Shown here piece by piece: positions 12,101 to 22,830 of a DNA stretch of 64,000 bases; the stretch's first letter is position 1, and each line of letters opens with the position of its first letter. This DNA is from Ophiura sarsii. Its lineage: Eukaryota > Echinodermata > Ophiuroidea > Amphilepidida > Ophiuridae. The stretch covers positions 70,558,682-70,622,681 of the forward strand of contig CM069453.1 in NCBI GenBank assembly GCA_035610835.1. The letters are read 5' to 3'. The position numbers were made by a program, and so were the translations under genes. Under the pieces are notes generated by a model, which worked only from the letters and a program-made list of their open reading frames with translations, was not told the origin of the DNA and did no database searches.

Positions 12101-12604
12101 TATAAATTCGAAAATTGCTGAAAATTTACCAAAATGTCCCGATATTTGTGAAAAAAATCCCATAAAAACAAACGCCTGACCGACCAACCCTATTTGAGAG
12201 GTCCGTTTGCCCGTAGATTTTTTTTCTTTCTCATCGTCTTAGAGCGATATTATTGAACAAGAAGGGTGTTATAGAAATCTTACTCATCGTTTTACATCAG
12301 GTGTCAAAGGTTATGTATATCTAATAATTTGAAGACAAGTGAAGCATCTCGGTTTCTTTCTCACAATCATCAGTAAAGAAAAAGGTCAATGGTTTCACAC
12401 CTCCGCGATACTTGTGTTACGAAAAGTCTGCCATGTGTAAAATTAGTCTCACCTCTATTACATAACCAAAGGTGCGTGGTTTTTTCAATTGTAAATATAT
12501 AATTATATTTGATTCTAGAGCGAGGACAGGGATACTGGACACTGTTTGCACTCAAAAGAAAACGATCAACGTCCAAAAAAAGTATGCATCATACGTATAT
12601 GCCA
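9165..12604. other. 3.4 kb AT-rich stretch, no gene seen
   Basis: Only small things are visible: tandem AACCAGGACT motifs at about 9890-9945, a G-run near 10030, and a duplicated AGGAACCCATCCCC near 10830-10865. The open frame at 11856-12179 has no recognisable domain. The segment 12160-12200 shares a CGACC-rich motif with 24526-24550, a minor dispersed repeat. Confidence 0.45.
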
Positions 12605-12850
12605 ACTCAATTGATATTGTATTCTTTTGACATCTTTAAAATGCAAATCTCTACTATTTAGAAAGCTTTTAGCATTAAGAAATCTATTTTTCTCGTACTA
12701 TATAAATGTAAAGAGTCAATTGTAGAAGTGACATTTACATCAAAGTGATTAACACTATACCGACGGCAAACAATAGAATATAATATAAATGTGTTAGAAA
12801 AGATTAGTTTTTGCAAAACCAAAATCAAAAGAAATACTAACTAACCGTGA
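12605..12850 (+). repeat. Dispersed repeat family E, copy 2
   Basis: Ordered block matches to 7640-7830. Diverged and non-coding. Confidence 0.6.
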
Positions 12851-12870
12851 CAGTTTCGTTCTTTCTGTAT

Positions 12871-13136
12871 CAGTGGCGTAGCTAGGTTTTTCATATGGGC
12901 GTGGGGTGGGGTGTGGTGGGGTGGGCGAACAATAAAAGTGAACCGACAAGGCTGTCAACTTGCCGCCGAGTCAGATATTTGAGAGGGGGTGCCGCCCCGA
13001 GTCACAAACTTTAGAGCGGGGGAGGGGGGAGGGGGGTGACGTCGTGTCGTCCACCTAAACCAACGCGAAATACGAGCTCTATAATCGACAGTGCCAATCT
13101 CAACCGACACGACTCGAATATGGGTGGCGTCCCCTC

Positions 13137-13167
<31 letters not shown>

Positions 13168-13182
13168 CTGGCTACGCCACTA
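12871..13182. mobile_element. hAT-like MITE
   Basis: It begins CAGTGGCGTAGCTAGG and ends CTGGCTACGCCACTA, an inverted pair. Flanking octamers TTCTGTAT and TTCTGATC are similar but not identical, so the 8-bp target duplication has decayed or is doubtful. The interior is G-rich on the left and has a C27 run at 13136-13162. An open frame through it (13011-13211) is compositional. Confidence 0.65.
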
Positions 13183-13190
13183 TTCTGATC

Positions 13191-14339
13191 GAAGCACATC
13201 CTCAGAAGCATGGTGATGTCCGCTCGTTGGTGGCGTCCTGTCGATTGGACATAGGAAATAGGCCCCCTTGTTTCTGTTTATGACAGCTAGTTTCTTCTTC
13301 CGGATCCAAATTAATTATCAAATTAATCGGGGGGGGGTTCTCTAAAAAAGTATGAATATTTAGGATATTAAAAATTAGTCAATAACCTGTTTATACACCC
13401 AATTACACCGTCCCCTTTCCTATAACCGATTTTCAAAATGCTCCGTGGAGTTTCAGAATATAACGCACTTAATTAGCCAGAAACATCTCCACTCAGACCA
13501 AAACCTGTATCCACAATACTCTCTTTGTTCTCTCTCACAGCTGTTTATAAATGAGTGGTGTTTTGTATTAGAATTAACCACCGACAGCACTTTATTATCT
13601 CAAGGCACTGCGTTTGTTGCACCGCGTTTGTATAAAATTAAAGTCATGAATGCATTATGATCTCCATTAATAATCCAGACATACATCGTACACTTATATA
13701 TCCGTGATTCTAAAAATATCAAACTAATTCTGTACTAATGTGCGTTAAGATTCCGTGGTTGGTACGATTACACGTCATCTATCATATCTCGCTTAAAAAT
13801 CTTAATACAACCACGGTGATATTTATAAACAGATAACTAAAAGCACAGATCGTTTGACGATCTGTGCTGTGCTAAAAGCAAATAATGCACATTTTGATTA
13901 CATTTGATCTCCAATAATACTTTTGTTGTTGTAATGCCATTCTTGTATTCTCACATTCACATATAATGATTTGATAAACAGGGAGATTTTAGAAATCTAA
14001 TGCGTCATTTCCAGCGGCAATTCGGAGGTCAAAGCATAACATTAGAAAATATTGAAATGATGCTGGAAACATCTCAATTTTTTCTGGGATCATAGTGAAA
14101 ATGTTTATATTTTCATATCACCATGTTGCTAATATTATTATACGAATAGTCTGATATGTTTAAACACTAATAGTACAAAACAATAAATGCTTCATTTCCT
14201 CTTTGTAATATTAAATGTTAATTCAAATAAAATAATAAACACCTATAGGTCATGTATATCATTGTTTAGCCTACTTCCAGGAGAAGTACCTGCACGCAAA
14301 AATGGAAACATTATCGTCGGAAAATGCATTATCCTTATC
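13191..14339. other. No gene seen; one perfect hairpin
   Basis: Positions 13842-13868 form a perfect 12-bp stem (AGCACAGATCGT) with a 3-base loop. Nothing else was recognised. Confidence 0.45.
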
Positions 14340-14700
14340 TATATTTGAGATATGTAATTTTAAGACATCTTTAAATTGCAAATCTATTTTTAGAACAAAA
14401 GTTTAGCGCCGAATTATTTTAAAAGCTGACAGTTAGATCATAGTTTTTAACATTTTTTCGTCCGTAAACAAACGTTTGTTTGAGGTTTTGATTTAAAAAC
14501 GAGTCAATAAAACAAGGTTATGTATAGAAATTGACAGTTATATGAAAGTCTAAATATAGCAGGCGGATGGTCAGTGCGTTGAACTTTCAGCCAATTTAAA
14601 AAATCTTGTGCTTAGTCGTTACGAAATCTCAAGAGATTTGCGCTTGGTATAGATTTTGAAGCCTTCAACAAATTACCAGGTATACACGACTCTCTCTTTT
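14340..14700 (+). repeat. Dispersed repeat family E, copy 3
   Basis: Matches 7640-8130 in ordered blocks, especially 14560-14690 with 7945-8110. It ends close to the 3' tail of the LINE at 14735. Confidence 0.55.
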
Positions 14701-14734
14701 TTATTGAACCTAAGAAACGCCGTTATTGATATTG

Positions 14735-16490
14735 ATATAATAATAATAATAATAATAACAGGCTATTTATATAGCGCCTTACATCGAAAGGATCACAAAG
14801 CGCTTAACAAAATAACAAATGGCATATGTACAAAATATGAATGCACAATAGAAAAAACACCAAGAGTAGCCAACAAATTATGGCTATGAAACATGAATAC
14901 AGTATATATACAGCAATACACTAATCAAGAATAGTGCAAATACAGTACATGAATGCTGCACACAATAAAATAACTAAATATCCTACATGTATTTCAAAAG
15001 ATGAGTTTTTAAAAACGATTAAAAGGTTCCGACCGTTTGAGAGTTACGGATCTGTATTAAGGAAGATTGTTCCAGAGATGTGGTCCAACAACACAGAAAG
15101 CCCTGTCCCCGTATGTTGCAGTGGCACTTTTTGGGACTGCAAGGAGTTTACGGCTACCAGAGCGGAGATAAGCAGACGAACAGTAAGGTCCTTGATATAG
15201 TTGGGAGCAGAGTTGTTGAGTGCTTATTAGAAATAAAACATGTTTTTAAATTTTAAATAATGCGTTTCTTTGTAAGCCAGAAAGCTCGATGAGGACCTGG
15301 GTGATATGCGTGCGTTTATTGACACCAGTCACGAGTCTCGCAGCCGAGTTTTGAACTCGCTGCAGTTTGTGATGAGTTTGTCAGGGAGTCCTTAGAGGAG
15401 ACAGTTACATTAGTCCAGCCGTGATGTAACAAAAGCATGGTCAAGATATTTACGGACCTGACCGATAGCACGTATGGTGTAAGTGGCATTCTGACATACT
15501 CTGTTAACCCTAACCCCGGTTTAGGATTTTTGACCGGGATCACAATTTTCGAGGAAAAAACACCAACTAATTCTCTGGGAACCTGCCGGAATTCGATCCG
15601 GGGTCCCTCCGGGTTTTTAAGCCCCACCTTCCAACCACTAAGCCACGGCCCTCAGCTACACATTCGTGCAGTAGCCTACTGCACTCATTATATAGGCTCG
15701 GTTGACTACGTCAACGAAAACCAACGGCGCATGCGTTTGGAGAGGGACTTTGGATTAGCATTTTTAGCACTCAGGGTCAGGGTTAATAGAACACACACAC
15801 CCCCACACAAAAAATGTTACCATAACCCTAACCCCGGTTTAGGATTTTTGACCGGGATCACAATTTTCGAGGAAAAAACACCAACTAAATCTCCGGGAAC
15901 TGCCGGGGTTCGATCCGGGGACCCTCCGTTCTCAAGCCCCAACTTCCAACCACTAACCCACGGCCCTCAGCTACACATTCGTGGAGTATTATACTGCACT
16001 CATTATATAGTCTCGGTTGACTACGTCATCGAAAACCGACGGCGCATGCGTTTGGAGAGGGACTTTGGATTAGCATTTTTTAGCACTCAGGGAGGTTAGG
16101 GTTAACATGAGAAATCATTGTTAGGTGACAGTCAAGGTTAGGCCGGGTTAGGCACTTCGGAGGGCGAAATGTCGGAATCACCGACGGTGACTGCATCAAC
16201 CGGAGTGGTTGAAGTAAATCGAGAGGTGATATAAATGACCTCTGTTTTCTGGTCATTTAGTTTGAGTTTGTTGGCCAGCATCCAGCTTTTGCCGTCCGAA
16301 AGGCAATGTTCTAGTCGCTCAAGCTTGTCAGCTGTCAGCCCTATCAGATGCATCAAACGAACAATACAGATGTGTGTCATCAGCGAAAAAAAACAACGTT
16401 TATTCCATGATCTGAGAGGATCACGTCTTCAAGTAGAGCGCTGTACATACTGAAATTCAGTGGTATGTCAATTCGTGATCGATCCTTATG
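14735..16490 (-). mobile_element. Decayed non-LTR retrotransposon (CR1/L2-jockey type), reverse-transcriptase pseudogene
   Basis: This is the 3' part of a LINE on the minus strand. Translation from about 16460 downward shows LNFSMYSALLEDV, then the catalytic FADDTHLY (codons for FADD at 16377-16388). Next come LANKLKLNDQKTEVIY and GDSDISPSEV, then a frameshift and FDCHLTMISHVN. After a 598-bp insertion (15508-16105) the frame resumes as VCQNATYTIRAIGQVRKYL and HAFVTSRLD, followed by stops. The 3' end is a GCGCTATATAAAT hairpin-type terminus with an ATT repeat tail at 14737-14759, as in CR1/L2 elements. Stops and frameshifts make it inactive, and the 5' part (endonuclease) is absent. Confidence 0.9.
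15508..16101 (-). mobile_element. TTAA-flanked compound insertion with two tRNA-like units
   Basis: TTAA occurs at 15504-15507 and 16102-16105, and the interrupted LINE frame joins exactly there. Two direct units (about 15508-15782 and 15825-16101) each start CCCTAACCCCGG on the plus strand and end in GGGTTAA form. A 38-bp CA-rich spacer separates them. On the minus strand each unit holds a tRNA-like A box (TGGCTTAGTGG in unit 1; unit 2 is slightly diverged). A B box (GGATCGAAYYCC) follows about 46 bases after the A box. It could be a tRNA-derived SINE with GTTAAC duplications, or a piggyBac-like MITE carrying a tRNA-like core, since TTAA-CCCT is the piggyBac terminal form. Confidence 0.75.
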
Positions 16491-16552
16491 ACTCGTTACT
16501 CGTCCTGTTTTTACTTAGATCATGACGCCGATGTGAATTCCTGATAAGTTAT

Positions 16553-16973
16553 AACGGAAAAGTGTACTTTAGGTCCCAGATTCTGGACTGTACTAGTATC
16601 GTCTGATACTGGAACACTTAGTATCGGACAATACTGGTAAAATGTCAGTGTTCCAGTATCGGACGATACTGGGTCATATAAAATGTACCAGTATCGGGCG
16701 ATACTGGAACAAAATTATGTACCAGTATCGTTCAATACTGGGACAAACTACACTGGTAACACGTGTACCAGTATCGTCCGATACTGGAAAATAAAAACGT
16801 TCCAGTATCGCTCGATACTGGAACACAATTTGGTGTTCCAGTATCAGTACAGTAAAATCGTACCAGAACAGTAAAATCGTACCAGTATCGAGCGATACTG
16901 GCAACTTTCATGTTTCAGTATTGAACGAGATTCTGGTATACCAGTATCTGGGACCTAAAGTACACTTTTTCCG
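16553..16973. mobile_element. MITE containing a cluster of 20-bp palindromes
   Basis: The terminal inverted repeats are ACGGAAAAGTGTACTTTAGG on the left and its near-exact complement on the right, each continuing into CCCAGAT. The interior has at least eight copies of CCAGTATCGNNCGATACTGG, or one- to two-base variants, at 16593, 16618, 16653, 16688, 16722, 16768, 16802 and 16882, plus half sites near 16837 and 16940. Both strands have open frames through it, which are repeat artefacts. Confidence 0.85.
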
Positions 16974-17968
16974 TAATATAACAATACAAAAATAAAGACT
17001 ATTTGTCTAAATCAAAAAGGAACTTTTGTTTTAACCTTGTTATCATATCTGTAGCCGGATAAGTAGGAAATTGATGGGGAAATTGGCGCGAAATTTGAAA
17101 TTAATTGGGTAAGGCGGCGGTTCTCTTAGAAGTCCGTACTCGTTGCTGATGAACGATATCCCTTTTTAATCAAGTATTTTATATTATGTTAATAAGAATA
17201 GGGTAAGCTAATGTTCCTATGATGTAGACGCGCGCAATAGCACATTATTTATTTGCCGTTTGAGACTACCAATTGGGAAATAAGCAATTGTTTTAATGAA
17301 TTTAGCATAAGTACACATATTTCATTGATCCGACTTGACGGGACAACACATCCTGCCTGATTAATTCGTCTTAACTTGACACTATGTGTGATGACTTGAG
17401 TCAAGTCGCCGTCTCCGATACAAAGATTCTACTCGGCTTGAGACTTGACCAGTCAATTGACCAGTCAAATAAATGGACATTTTCACTTGATATTGTACAG
17501 CAGAGTTCGAAAAGTACCGCTCCGTTTCAGTTTTGAAATAATTATTATCCTCATTCGATATGCCGACGGCGTATTGACGACCGCTTTACCCCGGAGAATT
17601 AATGGCCAATCATAATTAAATAAGACTACATTGAAATATGATTGACTTGATTTTTCCCACTCTTTAAAGGGAATTCTTATCGAAGAAATGGTATATCATT
17701 ATCGTGAATTCTCGATCCAGAGCCTACTATTACATAGACAGACGATACTCACCAATGCTGTTCATACGCTCCTCGTTAAAATCAATCATAATTTTAAGAG
17801 TAAATATAGCAACACATTATTTTTTGGTATGTGAATAGCGAAGAACAAAATTCTTCGGTTCTTCGCTATTTCAAACAGGGTTGCCCAATACTTCAATTTT
17901 TCTGGCGTGCAAAGTTATGTACCGCTAAAATATTTTCCTGGCGAGTCATTGTCCTTCTATCCCTATAA
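16974..17968. other. No gene seen; one hairpin
   Basis: A 13-bp stem, AATAGCGAAGAAC at 17834-17846, pairs with 17858-17870. Nothing else was recognised. Confidence 0.45.
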
Positions 17969-18148
17969 GCCTGTTTCTATTCGAACGCAAACGGGGGTTA
18001 TTTGTGGTTATTGGGGGTTATTTGGGGTGGTGGCCTGAATAGACACACGAGATCACCCCCTTTTTCACCACCTCCAACACCGCCAAAATAACTCAGTATT
18101 TCTGGGTTATTGGGGGTGATTTTAGTGGTGATCTTGAATAGAAACAGG
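17969..18148. mobile_element. Small inverted-repeat element
   Basis: GCCTGTTTCTATTC at 17969 is mirrored by GAATAGAAACAGG ending at 18148. A further GAATAGAAACAC copy lies near 18348. The interior has repeats of GGGGGTTATT and TTAGTGGTGATC. The type is unknown. Confidence 0.45.
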
Positions 18149-18515
18149 AGGCGATTATATTAGTGGTGATCTTGAATGGCGATTATTTTAGTGGTGATGA
18201 GATTCCACGCGCCGCGTTATACTCACGCGCTGATCTTGCTAAGATGGGCGCTTATCGTGACGGTTTGCTTGGATACGCTTGCCTTGCGCGCATTTTGGTG
18301 AACTTCCGGCATCACCAACTTTTGCTGTATCGCCACCTTTTGGTGCTGAATAGAAACACGCTTTATGTGCATCGCAATTAGCATGGTACTACAATCAGTA
18401 GAGCAATATTGACTCTCGATTGAATGATTTTGGACCGAAAGACATTTCTGTTGGTTGTTCAGTAGTTGTCTTGGCAGAGACGAGGTCGGTGGTCCAATCT
18501 ACACCTGTACCTTAA

Positions 18516-18831
18516 AAGTATATTATGCGATCTTTCAAGGGAACGCCCTCAACATCGAAGAAAAAAATGGAAAGTAGATTTTCTTGCAGATTTACATTTC
18601 TGATCATAAATCGTACATACATTCCAAGTTACAGGGCGATACAATTCTTAATTACTTCACTCTAAATTCACTCTAAAACCTTGATTTTGAGGTTATTAGG
18701 AATCATATCGCTCTGTCACTTGGAATGTATGTACGATTTATGATCAGAAATGTAAATCTGCAAGAAAATCTACTTTCTAAAAAATATCATGAATTGAGGG
18801 CGCTCTCTGGAAAAGATCACATAATATGCCT
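18516..18831. mobile_element. TTAA foldback MITE
   Basis: TTAA lies at 18512-18515 and 18832-18835. Long arms 18516-18640 and 18700-18831 include a perfectly matched block of more than 50 bp around TTTCTGATCATAAATCGTAC (18594-18637 with its complement at 18712-18775). Non-coding. The near-identity of the arms suggests recent mobility or gene conversion. Confidence 0.9.
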
Positions 18832-18835
18832 TTAA

Positions 18836-19115
18836 ATCTTTAATAAATATATAAAGAAGAATAAATAAATACATAAATAAGAATGAATAAACAAATAAAT
18901 AAATATTAAAGAATGGATAAATAAATAAGAATAAATGAATAAATAAATAAGAATAAATAAATTAAATAAGAATAAAAAAATTAAAAAATAAGAATAAAAA
19001 ATAAAAAAGGAATGAATAAATAAATAAATAAGAATAAATAGATAAGAATAAATAAATAAGAATAAATAAATGAATAAATAAATAAATAAGAATAAATAAA
19101 TAGATAAATACTTAC
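18836..19115 (+). repeat. Imperfect AAATA/AAGAATA microsatellite
   Basis: About 280 bp of interleaved AAATA, AATA and AAGAATAA units. Its minus strand is open and encodes only Tyr/Leu/Ile/Phe-rich peptide, which is an artefact. Confidence 0.95.
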
Positions 19116-19615
19116 TGTCAAGACTGAAGCTCTTCGTCAACTTAACGTCCCGGTGAAAAACAAATTGTAGAACATTCACGAATCGAATTGGCATGAACAC
19201 CCTGTTTTACCAAAGTCAGCTATAGCATCTCTGCGTTCGGTAGAGCTGCTGAAAATTCATTGGCAATTTTGCAATGAGGTTAGTGAACTAGATACTAACG
19301 ACAAATAGTCGTATAGGCCAAGTTAAATGAAATAGATCCCACAGATGCGCTTCCAGTCAAAACTTAATTACCGCAAAATACGTAAAGGTTTGCACGACGA
19401 TGTCTGGGGTGTTTTTTGGTCATTGTTGATATATAAGGCCGTAGATGAGAGCTTGGGATTTATGGACTTAATACGGGAAAGGAGGGGAGTAGTATAAGTA
19501 GGGTATGTACCGGGGGGGGGGGGGGGGGTCCGTGCACCCCCCCCCCCCCACCCCACCCCTAAACCAAACCAACGTGTTGGGGTGCCTTTTAGGGTCCTTA
19601 AACTCATTTTGGATG
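19116..19615. other. Spacer with paired G17 and C13 runs
   Basis: G-run 19512-19528 and C-run 19537-19549 are separated by eight bases and could form a hairpin. This resembles the ends of the poly-G/poly-C-containing MITEs elsewhere in the window. No gene seen. Confidence 0.5.
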
Positions 19616-19619
19616 TTAA

Positions 19620-21514
19620 CAGTGAAAAAACACCGATGCTCTCCAGATATCCAAGATGGCCGCCAATATGATAAAGGGATACAAAAATTGTCTAGATAAA
19701 TGTTTTGACCATTACAAATTCATTTCCAGCATTTTGATGTTGCTAATGTACATCAAATTCAAGATGGCGGACACAATGGCCACCAAAAGTGGTCAAATTG
19801 AAAAAATTCATATATTGGCTATCATATAAGATAAAAGCTTATAATATATAAAATGATTAAATGTATGTTTATGACCAATGCAAATTCATTTCTGGCATTT
19901 TTTGTTTGCTACTGAACATCACATTAAAGATGGCGGTTAAAATAGTTACCCAAAATGGTCGCCAAGGGTTGCCAAATTCTTATATGTCGGCTAATGTATA
20001 AGTTAAAAGCATATATAATATGACTAGATATATGTTTTTGACCATTGCAAATTCATTTTCAGCATTTTTATGTTGCTAATGTCCATCAAATTCAAGATGG
20101 CAGACAAAATGGCCGCCAAACGTGTTCAAGTTGAGAAGATTCATATGCAGTTAAGCCCACAATTATTCATACCCTAACATAACATAACAATTAATATTTA
20201 TATAGCGCTATTCCATCTAGATCATAGCGCATGTAACACATCAGTACACAAAATACATTTAGCATGGAAAAAGGTGAGTCTTTAGACTACAACGAAAATG
20301 AGAGATATTGTCAGTTTCTCTTATGGTACGAGGGAGATTGTTCCATGCCCGTGGACCAGCTACACTGAAAGATTTCTGACCCAAGACCTTATTTGTCCTA
20401 GGAACATTTAGGCGAGTAATGTCATTTGCAGAACGAAGAGCTCTTCGAGGAACATATGGTGACAGTAAATTGCATAAATATCCAGGTGCAGTATTGTTCA
20501 TGCTTTTGAAGACAAAAAGACAGAGTTTGAATTGAATCCTTTCCCGTATGGGCAGCCAGTGGAGTTCTTTAAGCGTGGGAGTAATATGGTCACGCATGGA
20601 TATGGAACATATCAACCGAGCGGCATTGTTCTGCAATCTTTGAACTCTGTTCAATTCATGTTCCGTAGCACCAAAGAGAAGAAGATTACCATAGTCAAGA
20701 CGAGAGATAACTAAAGCTCTAACGACATGATGAAGAGTGTCTTTATCGAGGTATCGCTTTATTCTACGGATGTTTCTTAACTGGTAATGTGTAGATTGAC
20801 AGAGGCTAGATATTTGTTTGGTCATGGTCATATTTGCATCAAATTTTACACCCAGGTTCCGAACAGACAGCGTTGGTTCAATATGTGCATCACCCTATGA
20901 AAAATATGAGTTATGTTTTGCATTTTTCTCATATCTATACCAGCTGGAGTGGTGGAACTTTTGCTTTACACAAAAGTTTGCAAGTACAAATCATTGGGTT
21001 CAACATTTTTTTGCATAACAATAGAATTGAACAAGAATTGTGTTTGTATGCCTGTCCAAAATTATTCATACCCCATACCAAGTCTCAGGATTGAGGCCAT
21101 TTTTGGTGGTAATACACATGTTGTTGTGCAGAAGATAACTGTTAATCAAATTAATTAATTATTTTTTTGCATACTATTTCAGGTTCCGGTAAATCTGACC
21201 ATTTGTAAGTGTTTAGATACTTTATTGGCGCAGTTTATATGCTTTTGTCTTATATTTTAGCCGATATAATATGAATTTTCTCAAATTGACCACTTTTGGC
21301 GGTCATTTTGTTCACCATCTTGAATTTGATGTGCATTAGCAACATAAAAATGCTGGAAATGAATTTTCAATTGTCAAAATCATATATCTAGACATTTTAT
21401 GTATGCTGTTATCCTATTATTTAACTGATATATGACTTGTCTCAAATGTTACCATTTTGACGACCATACTGTTGGCCATCTTGGATATCTGGAGAGCATC
21501 GGGTTTTTTCACTG
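19620..21514. mobile_element. 1.9 kb TTAA foldback transposon
   Basis: TTAA lies at 19616-19619 and 21515-21518, with inverted ends starting CAGTGAAAAAAC and continuing through ATCCAAGATGGC. The left arm holds three diverged repeats of about 190 bp carrying AAGATGGCGGAC and AAATGGCCGCC motifs (near 19650, 19745-19790, 19920-19960 and 20085-20120). The right arm holds two (21290-21320 and 21455-21485). A LINE tail is nested at 20170-20905. No transposase recognised. Confidence 0.8.
20170..20905 (-). mobile_element. 5'-truncated LINE with long reverse-transcriptase C-terminal frame
   Basis: A minus-strand frame runs from about 20900 to 20259. It reads SVRNLGVKFDANMTMTKQ, HYQLRNIRRIKRYLDKD, ALVISRLDYGN, LQNNAARLI, ITPTLKELHWLPIRERI and finally WNNLPRTIRE and LKTHLF. 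This is the standard C-terminal tail of CR1/L2/jockey-type reverse transcriptases, past the catalytic domain. An in-frame stop lies just upstream of the homology start. The 3' end is GCGCTATATAAAT followed by a TTATG-type tail (20172-20187). Compared with the other LINE remnants this frame is well preserved, implying a younger copy. It sits inside the foldback transposon 19620-21514. Confidence 0.92.
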
Positions 21515-21616
21515 TTAACATGGTTAACATCGGCAGTTTTTCGATGAAATAATGGCCCCAGGCTATATATTTCGCGAAGTATACTGACTCAGTATTACTG
21601 AGCCAAGCATGGTTAA

Positions 21617-21745
21617 CCCCCGTGGCAGTCGTTTGCCTCTGAACCCAGATGTCCGGGGTTTGAGCCCCGGGGCCGTGAGGCCCTTTTCCCCTCGCTTTTT
21701 GGCCGCAAAAAAATATTTTTTGGAAACTGTGCTTCGGGGTTAGGG
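21617..21745 (+). mobile_element. Short TTAA-flanked tRNA-like element
   Basis: TTAA occurs at 21613-21616 and 21746-21749. It begins CCCCCGTGGCAG and ends CGGGGTTAGGG. A T-arm-like hairpin, CGGGG-TTTGAGC-CCCGG, lies at about 21654-21670 and resembles a B box. The same tail, GGGGTTAGGGTTAA, ends the units at 15508-16101, which suggests one element class. It lacks a full cloverleaf by eye, so it is not called a tRNA gene. Confidence 0.6.
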
Positions 21746-21949
21746 TTAAGGGATGTATTATTAAGTGCAAGTAGCAACCGAGTCAAAAATAATTTCGTAA
21801 TTTTCCTTTCCGAAATGATAACGATGCAGTGCTTCAATGGCCATAAATCTTTATCAAAGTAACAACAGATCTATTAAAATTACTTTGTAGGAAACATGAT
21901 TACATTCCAGCAAAACAAATGTATTCCAGCATTTGCTTTGTTTTACACA

Positions 21950-22640
21950 GATTCCATTAGATTCTGTTTGTAGCACATTCTGTACTCATTTTAATGCATT
22001 TACACACACGCACCCCACCGTAGAAGATTTCCTGAAGGATTTGAAACCTCTAGTAGGCTAGCATCTAAATTGATCAAGAGCAATTTTCCCACCAAATCTC
22101 ATTCACCATCTCATAACTTGATTTTAGCAATCAATGCATTACCCATACATGCTTACATCGGTTGTGTAAGGTACCCTAGAGTGTTTAGTGTATCATGTCG
22201 ACAGCAATTTGTTTTGCAATGCAACACTGACAAATCTACGCATTCTTCACTTTTGAGAGTAGTGAACTCATCAATTAAATGCCTCACGTAAGGCAACAAG
22301 TGTTATAACGAGATCATCTCATTTCTTTATTTGAGGTCGCGCACTCATGACAAGGCGCATGAAGTTCAATACAATCTGTGGAGGGATTTCCCCGTGAAAA
22401 GATTCATTGATAACGTAACTTATTAGAATGCATCAACAATGTTTGTATACAGGGTGTGTGTGTACGTGTCTGCAATATGGTCTCTTACGATTGCCATCAT
22501 ATTGCGGTACAGCGTCGTTGAATAAGGAATTCCCAATTATAAGACGAGCTATGATAAAGGGGTGTATTGTTTGTTCAGCAGCGGTTGAGTGAGATGTTCC
22601 TGTATTTTTCCGGAGATGGAAAAAATCAGTACGGTATTGT
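21950..22640 (+). repeat. Dispersed repeat family A, copy 1
   Basis: The reference copy of a roughly 650-bp family. Landmarks in order: AGCAATTTTCCCACC, CATGTCGACAGCA, GGCAACAAGTGTTATAACGA, GAGGTCGCGC, GCGCATGAAGTTCAA and AGGGATTTCCCCGTGAAA. No coding frame is shared among copies. Confidence 0.75.
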
Positions 22641-22830
22641 TTTCTCTCGTTGCAAACTATTCCTTATCCACGAGCATTGATAGCAATTTTCCCACCGAAT
22701 CTCATTCACAATGTCATGACTTGATTAGCAATCTAATCATTGCTCATACATTCATACATTATTAGTTGCGTAATCCCCGTAGGGAATTCTTATACCATGT
22801 CAACAATAGTTTGTTTCAAAATGCACCACG

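Noticed and set aside
15437..16099. A 220-codon plus-strand open frame
   Set aside because: Its second half repeats its first because it runs through the two TTAA-flanked tRNA-like units. The real coding remnant is the LINE on the other strand.
15504..16105. Telomere-like TTAGGG motifs
   Set aside because: Only one or two copies occur, at the tips of the TTAA units, not a telomeric tract.
18832..19200. 122-codon Tyr/Leu/Phe-rich frame resembling a membrane protein
   Set aside because: It is the minus strand of an AAATA-type microsatellite.
21617..21745. A tRNA gene
   Set aside because: A T-arm-like hairpin is present, but no full cloverleaf or acceptor stem could be drawn. The TTAA flanks and the shared tail point to a mobile element.
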